From Marinitoga sp. 1197 (GTDB taxonomy: Bacteria > Thermotogota > Thermotogae > Petrotogales > Petrotogaceae), in contig NZ_AZAY01000048.1 in the NCBI RefSeq assembly GCF_001021165.1, forward strand, positions 62,149-126,148: a stretch of 64,000 nucleotides of DNA. The letters run 5' to 3'. Below the pieces are notes generated by a model. The model ran no database searches. It was not told the DNA's origin and was given only the letters and a program-made list of their open reading frames with translations. Shown in pieces: positions 26,955 through 34,208 of this stretch. Both the position numbers and the translations under genes were made by a program. Each line of letters opens with the position of its first letter. Within the stretch, counting starts at the first letter, position 1.

Positions 26955-27944
26955 TCAATATTTTTTATTATAATCAACAATTGAAAGCGGCATACCCTCT
27001 TTTAAATATTTTTTTATACTATCTATCGTATAATTAATTCCTGCAGTAGTAGCATGATATGAATATCCACCAACATGAGGTGAAAGAATTACATTATCAA
27101 ACTCCCAAATAGGATAGTTTGAAGGCATTACATTTTTGTTTTTTGAAGTTGGATAATTAAACCATACGTCCAAAGCAACGCCTTTTAAAATTCTATTTTT
27201 TAAAGCGTTGTATAAACCTTCCTCATGAATTAATTTCCCTCTACCCACATTTATTAAAAATTTATCCTTCATTTTCATCAATCGTTCCTCGTTAATAATC
27301 TCATAAGTTTTCTCTGTTAAAGGAAGAGTTAAAAATAATATTTCACTATCTTCAATAATTTTATCAACATTATAATAAATTTTATCTACGTTTTTCGGTA
27401 ATTTGGCAATTTTATTATTTTTTAAAATATAAATTTTTGTATTAAACGGTTTTAAAAATTCAGCTATATTTTGACCTATAGCCCCAAATCCCATGATTCC
27501 AATTTTCTTTCCTTGAATTGAATTCCATGATTCAAAAATAGACTCACCAACAGTAAAACCATGCCAAATTCCTTTTTTTAAATCATTATGAAAATAAATA
27601 ATTTTTCCAAGCAAAGCTAATGCTAAAGCGACAGCTCTTTCTGCAACATACTTTCCATTTCCATGAGCATTTGAAATAATAATATTTCGTTCTTTTAAAT
27701 CATCTAATGGTAATTGTTCAACACCAGCAAAAGGGACAAAAATAATTTTTAATTTTTTAGCAAATTCAAGCTCTTTTTTTGTAATAAATCCGCCGATTAT
27801 TGCATCCACATCTTTTAATAATTCTTCTTTTGATAATTTTTCTTTTTCTGGAAAAATAATCTCAATATCAGGATAATCTAACTTTAATTCATTTAATTTT
27901 TTATCCCAATATGAATTAAATTTGTGTAAAAATAAGAATTTCAA
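26955..27944 (-). CDS. D-isomer-specific 2-hydroxyacid dehydrogenase
   Basis: 329 residues with a catalytic half and an NAD-binding insert. The dinucleotide loop is IGIMGFGAIGQ (about residue 149), the substrate arginine lies in LINVGRGKLIHEEGL, and the acid-base histidine in ILSPHVGGYSYH. The usual Glu/His relay is present. The substrate (glycerate, phosphoglycerate or another 2-oxoacid) cannot be inferred. It is 11 bases upstream of phoH and in the same run as the lipoprotein gene. Confidence 0.88.
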   Translation of the reverse strand: MKFLFLHKFNSYWDKKLNELKLDYPDIEIIFPEKEKLSKEELLKDVDAIIGGFITKKELEFAKKLKIIFVPFAGVEQLPLDDLKERNIIISNAHGNGKYVAERAVALALALLGKIIYFHNDLKKGIWHGFTVGESIFESWNSIQGKKIGIMGFGAIGQNIAEFLKPFNTKIYILKNNKIAKLPKNVDKIYYNVDKIIEDSEILFLTLPLTEKTYEIINEERLMKMKDKFLINVGRGKLIHEEGLYNALKNRILKGVALDVWFNYPTSKNKNVMPSNYPIWEFDNVILSPHVGGYSYHATTAGINYTIDSIKKYLKEGMPLSIVDYNKKY

Positions 27945-27961
27945 AAAAACTCACTCCCATA

Positions 27962-28402
27962 TTAGAAATTTTTTAATTTTTTACCTAATAGTTCTTCAAT
28001 ATCTTTTCTAAATATTCTAATAGTTACATATGCCATTCCCTCTGTCATATTAAAACCTTCATCTATTTGTTGGGCTCCTCTAATTACTCCCCATAACGAT
28101 GATTCAATATTTTTTTCTTTTAAAACAAAATCTTTAACTGTTGTTTTTGAATCAATATAAACTCCATAAATATATTCTACAGCTTTAGAATAAGCATCTT
28201 GCCTTGCAGCTTCAAGAGCAGCTAATTTAGCTTGTGCAACCTGAGGGAAAGCTTTATAATCTATAATCCCAAATCCTTTAAAATCATGGTAAGCGGCCCC
28301 TTTTTGATTTTCAGGTTGAGAAAAAGGGGTTGAATTCATTATACTACAAGAAGTTAGAAAAAACATAAAAATGGCCAAAACCAATACAAATCCCTTTTTC
28401 AT
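27962..28402 (-). CDS. LPP20-like lipoprotein
   Basis: 146 residues with a signal peptide ending in the lipobox FLTSC (cysteine about 19). The mature protein contains an alpha/beta domain (AAYHDFKGFGIIDY, AKLAALEAARQDAYSKAVEYIYGV, YVTIRIFRKDIEELL) like the LPP20/flagellar-assembly lipoprotein group. It should be anchored on the outer side of the inner membrane or in the outer membrane. The function is unknown. Confidence 0.75.
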   Translation of the reverse strand: MKKGFVLVLAIFMFFLTSCSIMNSTPFSQPENQKGAAYHDFKGFGIIDYKAFPQVAQAKLAALEAARQDAYSKAVEYIYGVYIDSKTTVKDFVLKEKNIESSLWGVIRGAQQIDEGFNMTEGMAYVTIRIFRKDIEELLGKKLKNF

Positions 28403-28441
28403 TCATATCCCCTCCAAATTTTTAATTTGAAATTCATTTAT

Positions 28442-28450
28442 ATTATACCA
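28442..28450 (-). promoter_or_regulatory. Extended -10 promoter of the lipoprotein operon
   Basis: TGGTATAAT on the minus strand, 40 bases upstream of the lipoprotein ATG, in the divergent gap between the lipoprotein and GNAT genes. A plus-strand TATAAT at 28527-28532 is a plausible -10 for the GNAT gene. Confidence 0.5.
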
Positions 28451-28574
28451 CAAATTGATTTTATTCTTTTCTGATTATATTGGATTTTTGAACACAAAAT
28501 TTTAAAATAAATAAACATAATAATGATATAATTAATATATGATGGTATATTTCTTTTTACCATGAGGTGAAATT

Positions 28575-29168
28575 ATGAAAGAAGTAAAAATATCATTTGG
28601 TATTCATAATGAAGAGGAAAAGAATTATATAGTAACTTTACTATATAATACCTTTTATGAAAAATTTAAACCTGTTTTTTTAACTAAAACAAAATCTTTA
28701 AAATTACTCAAAAAATATATATTATTCGATAAAATTCTTATTTCAAGAGATGACAATAATAATATAATGGGAATAGCTGCTATAAAATATAAAGGTTTTT
28801 CATGGTTGAATTTAGAATTTATTGATATTTTAAAAGAATATAAATTTGAAACTTTAAAAGTCATCTTTAGAGGTATTTGTTTACTTAATACGCAAAAATG
28901 TGGAGAGTATTTATTATTAGATGATATTGTTGTTATTCCAGATAAAAGAGGTTTGGGTATCGGGACAAAAATCATATATTATTTGCTTGATTACGCTAAA
29001 AAGAAAAAATTAAAAGGAGTTAAATTATTTGTTATAAAAAAGAATATAAGAGCAAAACAACTTTATGAAAAATTAGGTTTTAAAACTATTAAATTTCATA
29101 AAATCCCACTATTATGGAAAAAATATTTTGATATAAATGGATTTTACGAGATGATACTTGATTTTTAA
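28575..29168 (+). CDS. GNAT-family N-acetyltransferase
   Basis: 197 residues. The acetyl-CoA binding motif is IVVIPDKRGLGIGTKIIYYLLDYAKKK (R-G-L-G-I-G core), followed by LFVIKKNIRAKQLYEKLGF, the standard GNAT motif B. The substrate is not indicated. GAGGTGA lies before the ATG at 28575. It overlaps the region upstream of the SanA-like gene and is co-transcribed with it. Confidence 0.85.
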   Translation: MKEVKISFGIHNEEEKNYIVTLLYNTFYEKFKPVFLTKTKSLKLLKKYILFDKILISRDDNNNIMGIAAIKYKGFSWLNLEFIDILKEYKFETLKVIFRGICLLNTQKCGEYLLLDDIVVIPDKRGLGIGTKIIYYLLDYAKKKKLKGVKLFVIKKNIRAKQLYEKLGFKTIKFHKIPLLWKKYFDINGFYEMILDF

Positions 29169-29181
29169 TGGAGGTAGTAAT

Positions 29182-29949
29182 ATGCTATGGATTAGAAAAA
29201 TCATTCAATCATTTATCGAATTGCCGGGCCTGTTTATTACTTTAATTATTTTATTAAATTTCAGAATAAAAAAATCGAAAAAATCAAATAAAATGATTAT
29301 ATTTACTTCTATAATAATTTATCTTTTTTCTATTCAAATAACCTCAAGAATATTAGTTTATCCTTTAGAAAATGCGTTTGAGCCATATAAAGAAAACAAA
29401 GTTAATATCCCTTCTATCATTGTAATTTTAGGTGGAGGAGCTATACCTAAAACACCTATTTCACCTTCTTTAGGTGAAATGTCAGATCAAGCCTTTAAAC
29501 GAATTTTTGCAGGCTATGAATTATATAAAAAAACAAATTACCCTATTGTTATTTCTGGCGGAAAACCACCAAATACAGATTATATTCCAGAGGCTTTAGT
29601 AATGAGAGATTATCTTGTTAGATTTGGTGTTAATCCCTCAAATATTTTTATCGAACCAGATGCACAAACAACCGAGGAAAATGCAAAATATGTAAAATCT
29701 TTAATTAATAATATGAAAATAAATAGAATATTTTTAGTTACTTCTGCTATTCATTTGCCAAGATCATACAAAATTTTTAAAAACTTTATTAATAGTAATA
29801 TCGAAATAGTTCCAGTTCCTTCAAATTATCTAATAACACGGGATAAAATTACATGGATAGATTTTAAACCTGATATAGATTCTTTACGAGCAAATGCTAT
29901 GGCAATACATGAATATCTGGGATTAATATTTTTTTCTATCTTAAAATAG
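29182..29949 (+). CDS. SanA/YdcF-like DUF218 membrane protein
   Basis: 255 residues. Two N-terminal membrane segments are followed by a DUF218 domain: SIIVILGGGAI, KRIFAGYELYKKTNYPIVISGG, EALVMRDYLVRFGVNPSNIFIEPDAQTT(E)EN and FLVTSAIHLPRS. DUF218 proteins such as SanA and ElyC act in envelope integrity. An upstream TTG is in frame but the ATG at 29182 has GGAGGT seven bases before it. The last codons (ATCTTAAAATAG) are duplicated at 30147-30158, on the far side of a mobile repeat. Confidence 0.85.
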   Translation: MLWIRKIIQSFIELPGLFITLIILLNFRIKKSKKSNKMIIFTSIIIYLFSIQITSRILVYPLENAFEPYKENKVNIPSIIVILGGGAIPKTPISPSLGEMSDQAFKRIFAGYELYKKTNYPIVISGGKPPNTDYIPEALVMRDYLVRFGVNPSNIFIEPDAQTTEENAKYVKSLINNMKINRIFLVTSAIHLPRSYKIFKNFINSNIEIVPVPSNYLITRDKITWIDFKPDIDSLRANAMAIHEYLGLIFFSILK

Positions 29950-30158
29950 GCTGTCTAAAAAGTCTCAAATGAAACGAAGGCTCGAAGATTGCCCTTAAAA
30001 TTATGAATGAAAGCCGTCAAAAAAACAGGACGTTTTTTTGAGTGAAGCTTTTTCATGGATGAAAAATCTGAACGACGGCTGAGAATGAATAATTTTAAGG
30101 ATTAGCAATCAAGCTGCCTGAGTGAATTGACTTTTTAGACATCGTAATCTTAAAATAG
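29938..30158. repeat. Palindromic mobile-element-like repeat, copy 2, with 12-bp target duplication
   Basis: The element spans 29950-30146 (197 bases). Its inverted ends TGTCTAAAAAGTC (29952-29964) and GACTTTTTAGACA (30129-30141) are perfect 13-mers. The flanking 12-mer ATCTTAAAATAG occurs at 29938-29949 and again at 30147-30158, the signature of transposition. The internal palindrome matches copies 1 and 3. The insertion sits just behind the stop codon of the SanA-like gene. Confidence 0.85.
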
Positions 30159-30182
30159 ATTCGCTAAATTGGAGGTGGTTTT

Positions 30183-31307
30183 ATGAAATGTCATGGATGT
30201 GGGGTTGAAATACAAACAGAAAATCCGGAAATTCCTGGTTTCTTACCGGAACATGTTTATGAAAAGTTCATAGGCAATGAAGAAAAAGCTTTATGTCAAA
30301 GGTGTTTTAAATTAAAACATTATGGTGAACTAATTCCTGTTTCCATAAACAAAAATTTTTACAATCAATTAAAAAGTATTATCTATGAATTTGATACAGT
30401 TTTATGGGTTATCGATATTATTGATTTTGAAGGTACTTTTGATAAAGATATATTAAATTTAGTAAAAAATAAAAATCTATTTTTAATAATTAACAAAGTT
30501 GATCTATTGCCAAAAAGTGTAGCTTTTACTGAATTAAAAGACTGGATTTACGACAGGGTTAAAGACAATGTTAATATTAAAAAAGATAATATTCGCTTAA
30601 TAAGTGCGAAAAGGAATTTTGGTATAAATAGATTAATAAAGTTACTAAAAGAACAAAAGATAGAAAAAGCTCTTGTAGTTGGTACTACAAATGTCGGTAA
30701 ATCATCACTTTTAAATAACATGACTGATGTAAAAATTACAACAAGTTCATTTCCCGGAACTACATTAGGAATTGTTAAAAGAAAAATTATTAACCATAAT
30801 ATATACTTATATGATACTCCAGGAATAGAGACTAAACAAAGATTTACAGACTTTTTTGACATATATACTCAGGTGGAAATGATACCTCATAAAACTATTA
30901 GTAGAAAAACCTTTAAACCAGATATCGGTAAAGTTATATTTGTAAGTGCACTTTTCAGATTTAAAATTTTATCTTTAGCTAAAAATAGTTTGAAACCTAT
31001 TTTCTTGATATTTGCCCCAGAAAGAATATCTTTTCATCAAACCAAAGAGGAAAGAGTAGATGATTTATTAAAAAATCATATTGGGGAAATTATTTATCCT
31101 CCATATGAAAAAGACTATCCATTAAAAAATATTGATTATGAAAAAGAAATTATTTCAATTGAAGAAAATGAAGAATTAGCTATACCTGGGTTAGGTTGGA
31201 TTTCTGTAAGAAGAGGCCCTTTGAATATAGAGGTTGTTAAACCTAAAAATATTGAATTAATAATTAGAAAACCTTTAATTACACCAAAAAGAGGTAATAT
31301 TATATAG
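30183..31307 (+). CDS. yqeH: YqeH-type circularly permuted GTPase
   Basis: 374 residues. The N-terminal zinc knuckle has MKCHGCG and CQRCF (C-x2-C pairs). The GTPase motifs occur in permuted order: NKVDLLP (G4, about 102), ISAKR (G5), VVGTTNVGKSSLLN (G1, about 165), the G2 region TTSSFPGTT and DTPG (G3). The C-terminal third is the YqeH RNA-binding region. YqeH helps assemble the 30S subunit. GGAGGTGG precedes the ATG. It is followed by pduL after 14 bases. Confidence 0.92.
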   Translation: MKCHGCGVEIQTENPEIPGFLPEHVYEKFIGNEEKALCQRCFKLKHYGELIPVSINKNFYNQLKSIIYEFDTVLWVIDIIDFEGTFDKDILNLVKNKNLFLIINKVDLLPKSVAFTELKDWIYDRVKDNVNIKKDNIRLISAKRNFGINRLIKLLKEQKIEKALVVGTTNVGKSSLLNNMTDVKITTSSFPGTTLGIVKRKIINHNIYLYDTPGIETKQRFTDFFDIYTQVEMIPHKTISRKTFKPDIGKVIFVSALFRFKILSLAKNSLKPIFLIFAPERISFHQTKEERVDDLLKNHIGEIIYPPYEKDYPLKNIDYEKEIISIEENEELAIPGLGWISVRRGPLNIEVVKPKNIELIIRKPLITPKRGNII

Positions 31308-31321
31308 TCGGAGGTGTTGGT

Positions 31322-31912
31322 ATGAAATTAAAAAAAACAGGAATTATAGTGGGTGTTTCAAACAGACATGTTCATCTATCAAAAGAAGATTTAGAGGTAT
31401 TATTTGGTGAAGGTTATGAGTTGCATCCTATAAAAGATTTAAAACAACCAGGTCAATATGCAGCAGAAGAAGTTGTTACTTTAGTTGGTCCAAAAGGAAA
31501 AATAGAAAGAGTTAGAGTTTTAGGACCTGTTAGAAAAGAAACTCAAATAGAGATTTCTCAAACAGATGCCTTTAAATTAGGAGTGAAACCTCCTGTTAGA
31601 GATTCAGGTGATTTAGATGGAACTCCTGGAATAAAAATTATTGGTCCAAAAGGTGAAGTTGAAACGAAAAAAGGTTTAATTTTAGCTAAAAGACATATTC
31701 ATATGCTTCCTGAAGATGCTGAAAAATATAATGTCAAAGATAAAGATTTAGTATATGTTGCTATTGAAAAAGGTGATAGAAAATTAATATTTGGTGACGT
31801 GTTAATAAGAGTAAGTCCAAAATATGCTCTGGAATTTCATGTTGATACTGATGAAGCGAATGCTGCTTTAATAAAAACAGGTGACGAAGTATTTATAGTT
31901 GAAGAATTTTAA
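31322..31912 (+). CDS. pduL: PduL-type phosphate acyltransferase
   Basis: 196 residues with two PduL beta-barrel repeats. Zinc and catalytic histidines lie in VSNRHVHLSKEDL and AKRHIHMLPEDA, with YALEFHVDTDEANA near the end. PduL interconverts acyl-CoA and acyl phosphate; in organisms without Pta it serves as phosphotransacetylase for acetate production. No microcompartment shell genes are nearby and no encapsulation peptide is evident, so a general Pta role is the better guess. It closes the operon at a terminator. Confidence 0.93.
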   Translation: MKLKKTGIIVGVSNRHVHLSKEDLEVLFGEGYELHPIKDLKQPGQYAAEEVVTLVGPKGKIERVRVLGPVRKETQIEISQTDAFKLGVKPPVRDSGDLDGTPGIKIIGPKGEVETKKGLILAKRHIHMLPEDAEKYNVKDKDLVYVAIEKGDRKLIFGDVLIRVSPKYALEFHVDTDEANAALIKTGDEVFIVEEF

Positions 31913-31936
31913 AATCCCTCTTTTAGAGGGATTTTT
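31911..31936 (+). terminator. Intrinsic terminator after pduL
   Basis: AATCCCTC-TTTTA-GAGGGATT hairpin followed by T residues. Confidence 0.85.
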
Positions 31937-31970
31937 ATAATATTAAAAAAATTGAATAAATTTTTTAAAC

Positions 31971-31999
31971 TTGACTAAACTAATATTTTATTGTATAAT
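31971..31999 (+). promoter_or_regulatory. tRNA-Thr promoter
   Basis: TTGACT (31971-31976), a 17-base spacer and TATAAT (31994-31999), 11 bases before the mature tRNA. It is the best match to a sigma-70 consensus in the window. Confidence 0.75.
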
Positions 32000-32010
32000 A
32001 TATTGGGTTT

Positions 32011-32088
32011 GCAGGTGTAGCTTCAACAGGTTAGAGCGCTGCCTTGGTAAGGCAGAGGTTGTGGGTTCGAGTCCCATCACCTGCTCCA
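32011..32088 (+). tRNA. tRNA-Thr (anticodon GGT)
   Basis: A complete cloverleaf. Acceptor GCAGGTG pairs CACCTGC; anticodon stem CTGCC/GGCAG encloses loop TTGGTAA with anticodon GGT; T arm GTGGG-TTCGAGT-CCCAT; 3' CCA is encoded. It reads ACC and ACU codons. It has its own promoter and is followed by a terminator. Confidence 0.97.
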
Positions 32089-32093
32089 GTAAC

Positions 32094-32120
32094 TCCCCGA
32101 ATTATCGGGGATTTTATTTT
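32094..32120 (+). terminator. Intrinsic terminator after tRNA-Thr
   Basis: TCCCCGA-ATTA-TCGGGGA hairpin followed by TTTTATTTTAT. Confidence 0.85.
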
Positions 32121-32138
32121 ATATTAGGGGGATACTTT

Positions 32139-32882
32139 ATGAAATCCTGGGAATATTATGATAAAATTGCCAATGATTATGAAAAAATGTATGAAGACCC
32201 ATATTGGGAAATGCATAATTTATTATCCGAAAAGATAATTTTTGAAAATTTGAAATTTGTCAGCGGAAAAGTTCTTGATATCGGTGCTGGAACTGGATAT
32301 TGGACTAATATCTTTTTAAATAAAGGATTTGATGTATATGCTGTAGAACCATCTCCAAAAATGTGTTCTATCTTAAAAAGCAAATTTAAAAATAGTATAA
32401 ATATAATTAATGATTTTGCTGAAAATTTAAAATTTGAAAATGAATCATTTGATATAATTCTCGCTATGGGTGATATTTTAAGTTATTCAGAAAACGATGA
32501 AAAATTCCTATATGAAATAAATAGAGTATTAAAAAAAGGTGGAATTTTAATTGGAACTGTTGATAATTTAAATAAATTTATTATCGATGCTTTTTTTTCA
32601 AAAGATTTTGATATAATAGAAGTAATGAAAAAACAAAAAAAAGTAAATGTTGGAATTTCAAAATTTATGTCTTTTAATTCAACTTTATATACGAAAAATG
32701 ATTTAGAAAAATTGTTATCGAACTATTTTAGTAAAATATCAATATATGGAATTATGGCTTTTCCTTGGGAGAACGAGTTAGAATTTTCCAAATATTGGGC
32801 CGATGTATTTGAATTGGAACTGAAATTTTCGAAAGTTTTATATGATACAGCAGAACATTTAATGTATATGGTCGTGAAATAA
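32139..32882 (+). CDS. Class I SAM-dependent methyltransferase
   Basis: 247 residues. The SAM-binding motif I is VLDIGAGTGYWT (about residue 46), followed by the acidic residue at the end of strand 2 (VYAVEPSPKM), motif II FDIILAMGDILSYS and motif III LKKGGILIGTVDN. The start YYDKIANDYEKMYEDPYW is like ubiquinone/menaquinone-type or tRNA-type methyltransferases. The substrate is unknown. The frame is open back through the tRNA, but the ATG at 32139 has AGGGGGAT upstream. The stop shares its final A with the sigma-factor start (TAATG). Confidence 0.85.
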   Translation: MKSWEYYDKIANDYEKMYEDPYWEMHNLLSEKIIFENLKFVSGKVLDIGAGTGYWTNIFLNKGFDVYAVEPSPKMCSILKSKFKNSINIINDFAENLKFENESFDIILAMGDILSYSENDEKFLYEINRVLKKGGILIGTVDNLNKFIIDAFFSKDFDIIEVMKKQKKVNVGISKFMSFNSTLYTKNDLEKLLSNYFSKISIYGIMAFPWENELEFSKYWADVFELELKFSKVLYDTAEHLMYMVVK

Positions 32883-33508
32883 TGAGTAAATATAAATTAA
32901 GAACTTTACGTGTTGAATCACTAATTAAATTAGCTCAATCAGGCGATAAAGAAGCAATGAATATGATCATGGTAAAATTTGAACCCATGATTAAGTCTAT
33001 TGCTTCAAAATATTATGGTGCGTGGGCTGAATTTCAGGATCTTGTTCAAATAGGATTTGTTGGTTTAATACAGGGAGTTTATTCATTTGATGAAAATAAT
33101 AAAACAAAATTTTCAACCTTTGCCTATCTTAATATATCATCTGAAATAAAATCATTTTTAACCTATTTAAATAGATTAAAAAATAAAGTATTATCGGATG
33201 CTGTTAGTATAGAATCCATGTTTGAAGACTATTCTGAAGATTCAGATTATTATTTTGAAGTTCCATCTGAAACAGATTTATACCAATCTGTAGTCTATAA
33301 TTATATCTTTGAAAGGTCAATTGAACAAATGAAAGATCTGGAAAAAAATATTGTGAAGATGTGGTTAGATAACAATTCTTATGATGAAATTTCTGATAAG
33401 CTCAATGTCGCAAAAAAGAAAGTGGACAATACTATACAAAAATTTAAAAAAATTGCAAATAGGGTAATGAAATACGTTAATGCTACTATAGATATAGGAG
33501 GTAAATAA
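32882..33508 (+). CDS. Sigma-70 family RNA polymerase sigma factor (SigH-like)
   Basis: 208 residues with regions 2 and 4 only. Region 2 contains YYGAWAEFQDLVQIGFVGLIQGVYSFD and TKFSTFAYLNISSEIKSFL; region 4 near the C-terminus has the helix-turn-helix SYDEISDKLNVAKKKVDNTIQKFK. Lack of region 1.1 and 3 groups it with SigH/ECF-like alternative sigma factors. The GVYSFDENNKTKFSTFAY motif is nearer the SigH or group 3 type than ECF. It overlaps the methyltransferase stop and the next gene by one base each. Confidence 0.85.
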   Translation: MSKYKLRTLRVESLIKLAQSGDKEAMNMIMVKFEPMIKSIASKYYGAWAEFQDLVQIGFVGLIQGVYSFDENNKTKFSTFAYLNISSEIKSFLTYLNRLKNKVLSDAVSIESMFEDYSEDSDYYFEVPSETDLYQSVVYNYIFERSIEQMKDLEKNIVKMWLDNNSYDEISDKLNVAKKKVDNTIQKFKKIANRVMKYVNATIDIGGK

Positions 33509-34131
33509 TGAAAATAACAAGAATATTGTTATATATTGCTATTACTTTATCTATTATTTCAATAATAATGTCAATAGGAAGTGAAATAAAACTTTCAAAA
33601 TTTCAAAATTATATGGAAAATTTATTCAATAGACAAAACACTAAAGTTAATGATAAAATATCCCAATTAAATACAAAATTAGAAGATTTAAATAAATATT
33701 TTGAACCAAATGGAATTGTTGAAAAATTTATAAATTACAAAAGCAATTTAGAAAAACATTTAAAAGATTTAGAGAAATTATTAACCCTTGCTCAAGAAGA
33801 TCAGAATGTTGGTTATTTCCAGCTATATATCGTAGGCTCAAGAGAAATATGGATTGGTATAAAAAATGAAAAAGGCAAGTATATATTTCAGGGAATGTTA
33901 AAACCGGGATTGGCTCCATATAAATTTTATTTTTTTAAGGACCCTTCTATAAGAACATCTTATACGATAAATATTCCTTATAATGCAAAAATTCAAACTG
34001 CAAATCCTGATAATATCTTTTTTTTAATACAGGAACCCGGTCAAAGAAGACTTAAAAAAATGCCATCAGCAAAGCTTGAAAATATTTCTGAAGATTTAAA
34101 TTTATATATTCCGACAATTAGGGGAAAATAA
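33508..34131 (+). CDS. Unknown membrane-anchored coiled-coil protein
   Basis: 207 residues. One N-terminal membrane helix (ILLYIAITLSIISIIMS), a coiled coil from about 28 to 100 (heptads such as VNDKISQLNTKLEDLNKYF), then a beta-rich domain (YFQLYIVGSREIWIGIKNEKGKYIFQG) to the end. The ATG overlaps the sigma-factor stop, so it is co-translated with it. An anti-sigma or sensor role is possible from position alone; no anti-sigma motif is visible. I do not recognise the family. Confidence 0.65.
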   Translation: MKITRILLYIAITLSIISIIMSIGSEIKLSKFQNYMENLFNRQNTKVNDKISQLNTKLEDLNKYFEPNGIVEKFINYKSNLEKHLKDLEKLLTLAQEDQNVGYFQLYIVGSREIWIGIKNEKGKYIFQGMLKPGLAPYKFYFFKDPSIRTSYTINIPYNAKIQTANPDNIFFLIQEPGQRRLKKMPSAKLENISEDLNLYIPTIRGK

Positions 34132-34160
34132 TTTAAGTACTTTAAATTTTCTAAAAATTC

Positions 34161-34169
34161 TGGTATAAT
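34161..34169 (+). promoter_or_regulatory. Extended -10 promoter before leuS
   Basis: TGGTATAAT lies 40 bases upstream of the leuS ATG; no convincing -35 hexamer. The leader is too short for a T-box. Confidence 0.5.
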
Positions 34170-34208
34170 ATATGAGAAAGTTATCACTTGGATATAGGAG
34201 GTTATAAA

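Noticed and set aside
31971-32138. In-frame extension of the methyltransferase gene
   Set aside because: It reads straight through tRNA-Thr and its terminator; the ATG at 32139 has its own ribosome site.
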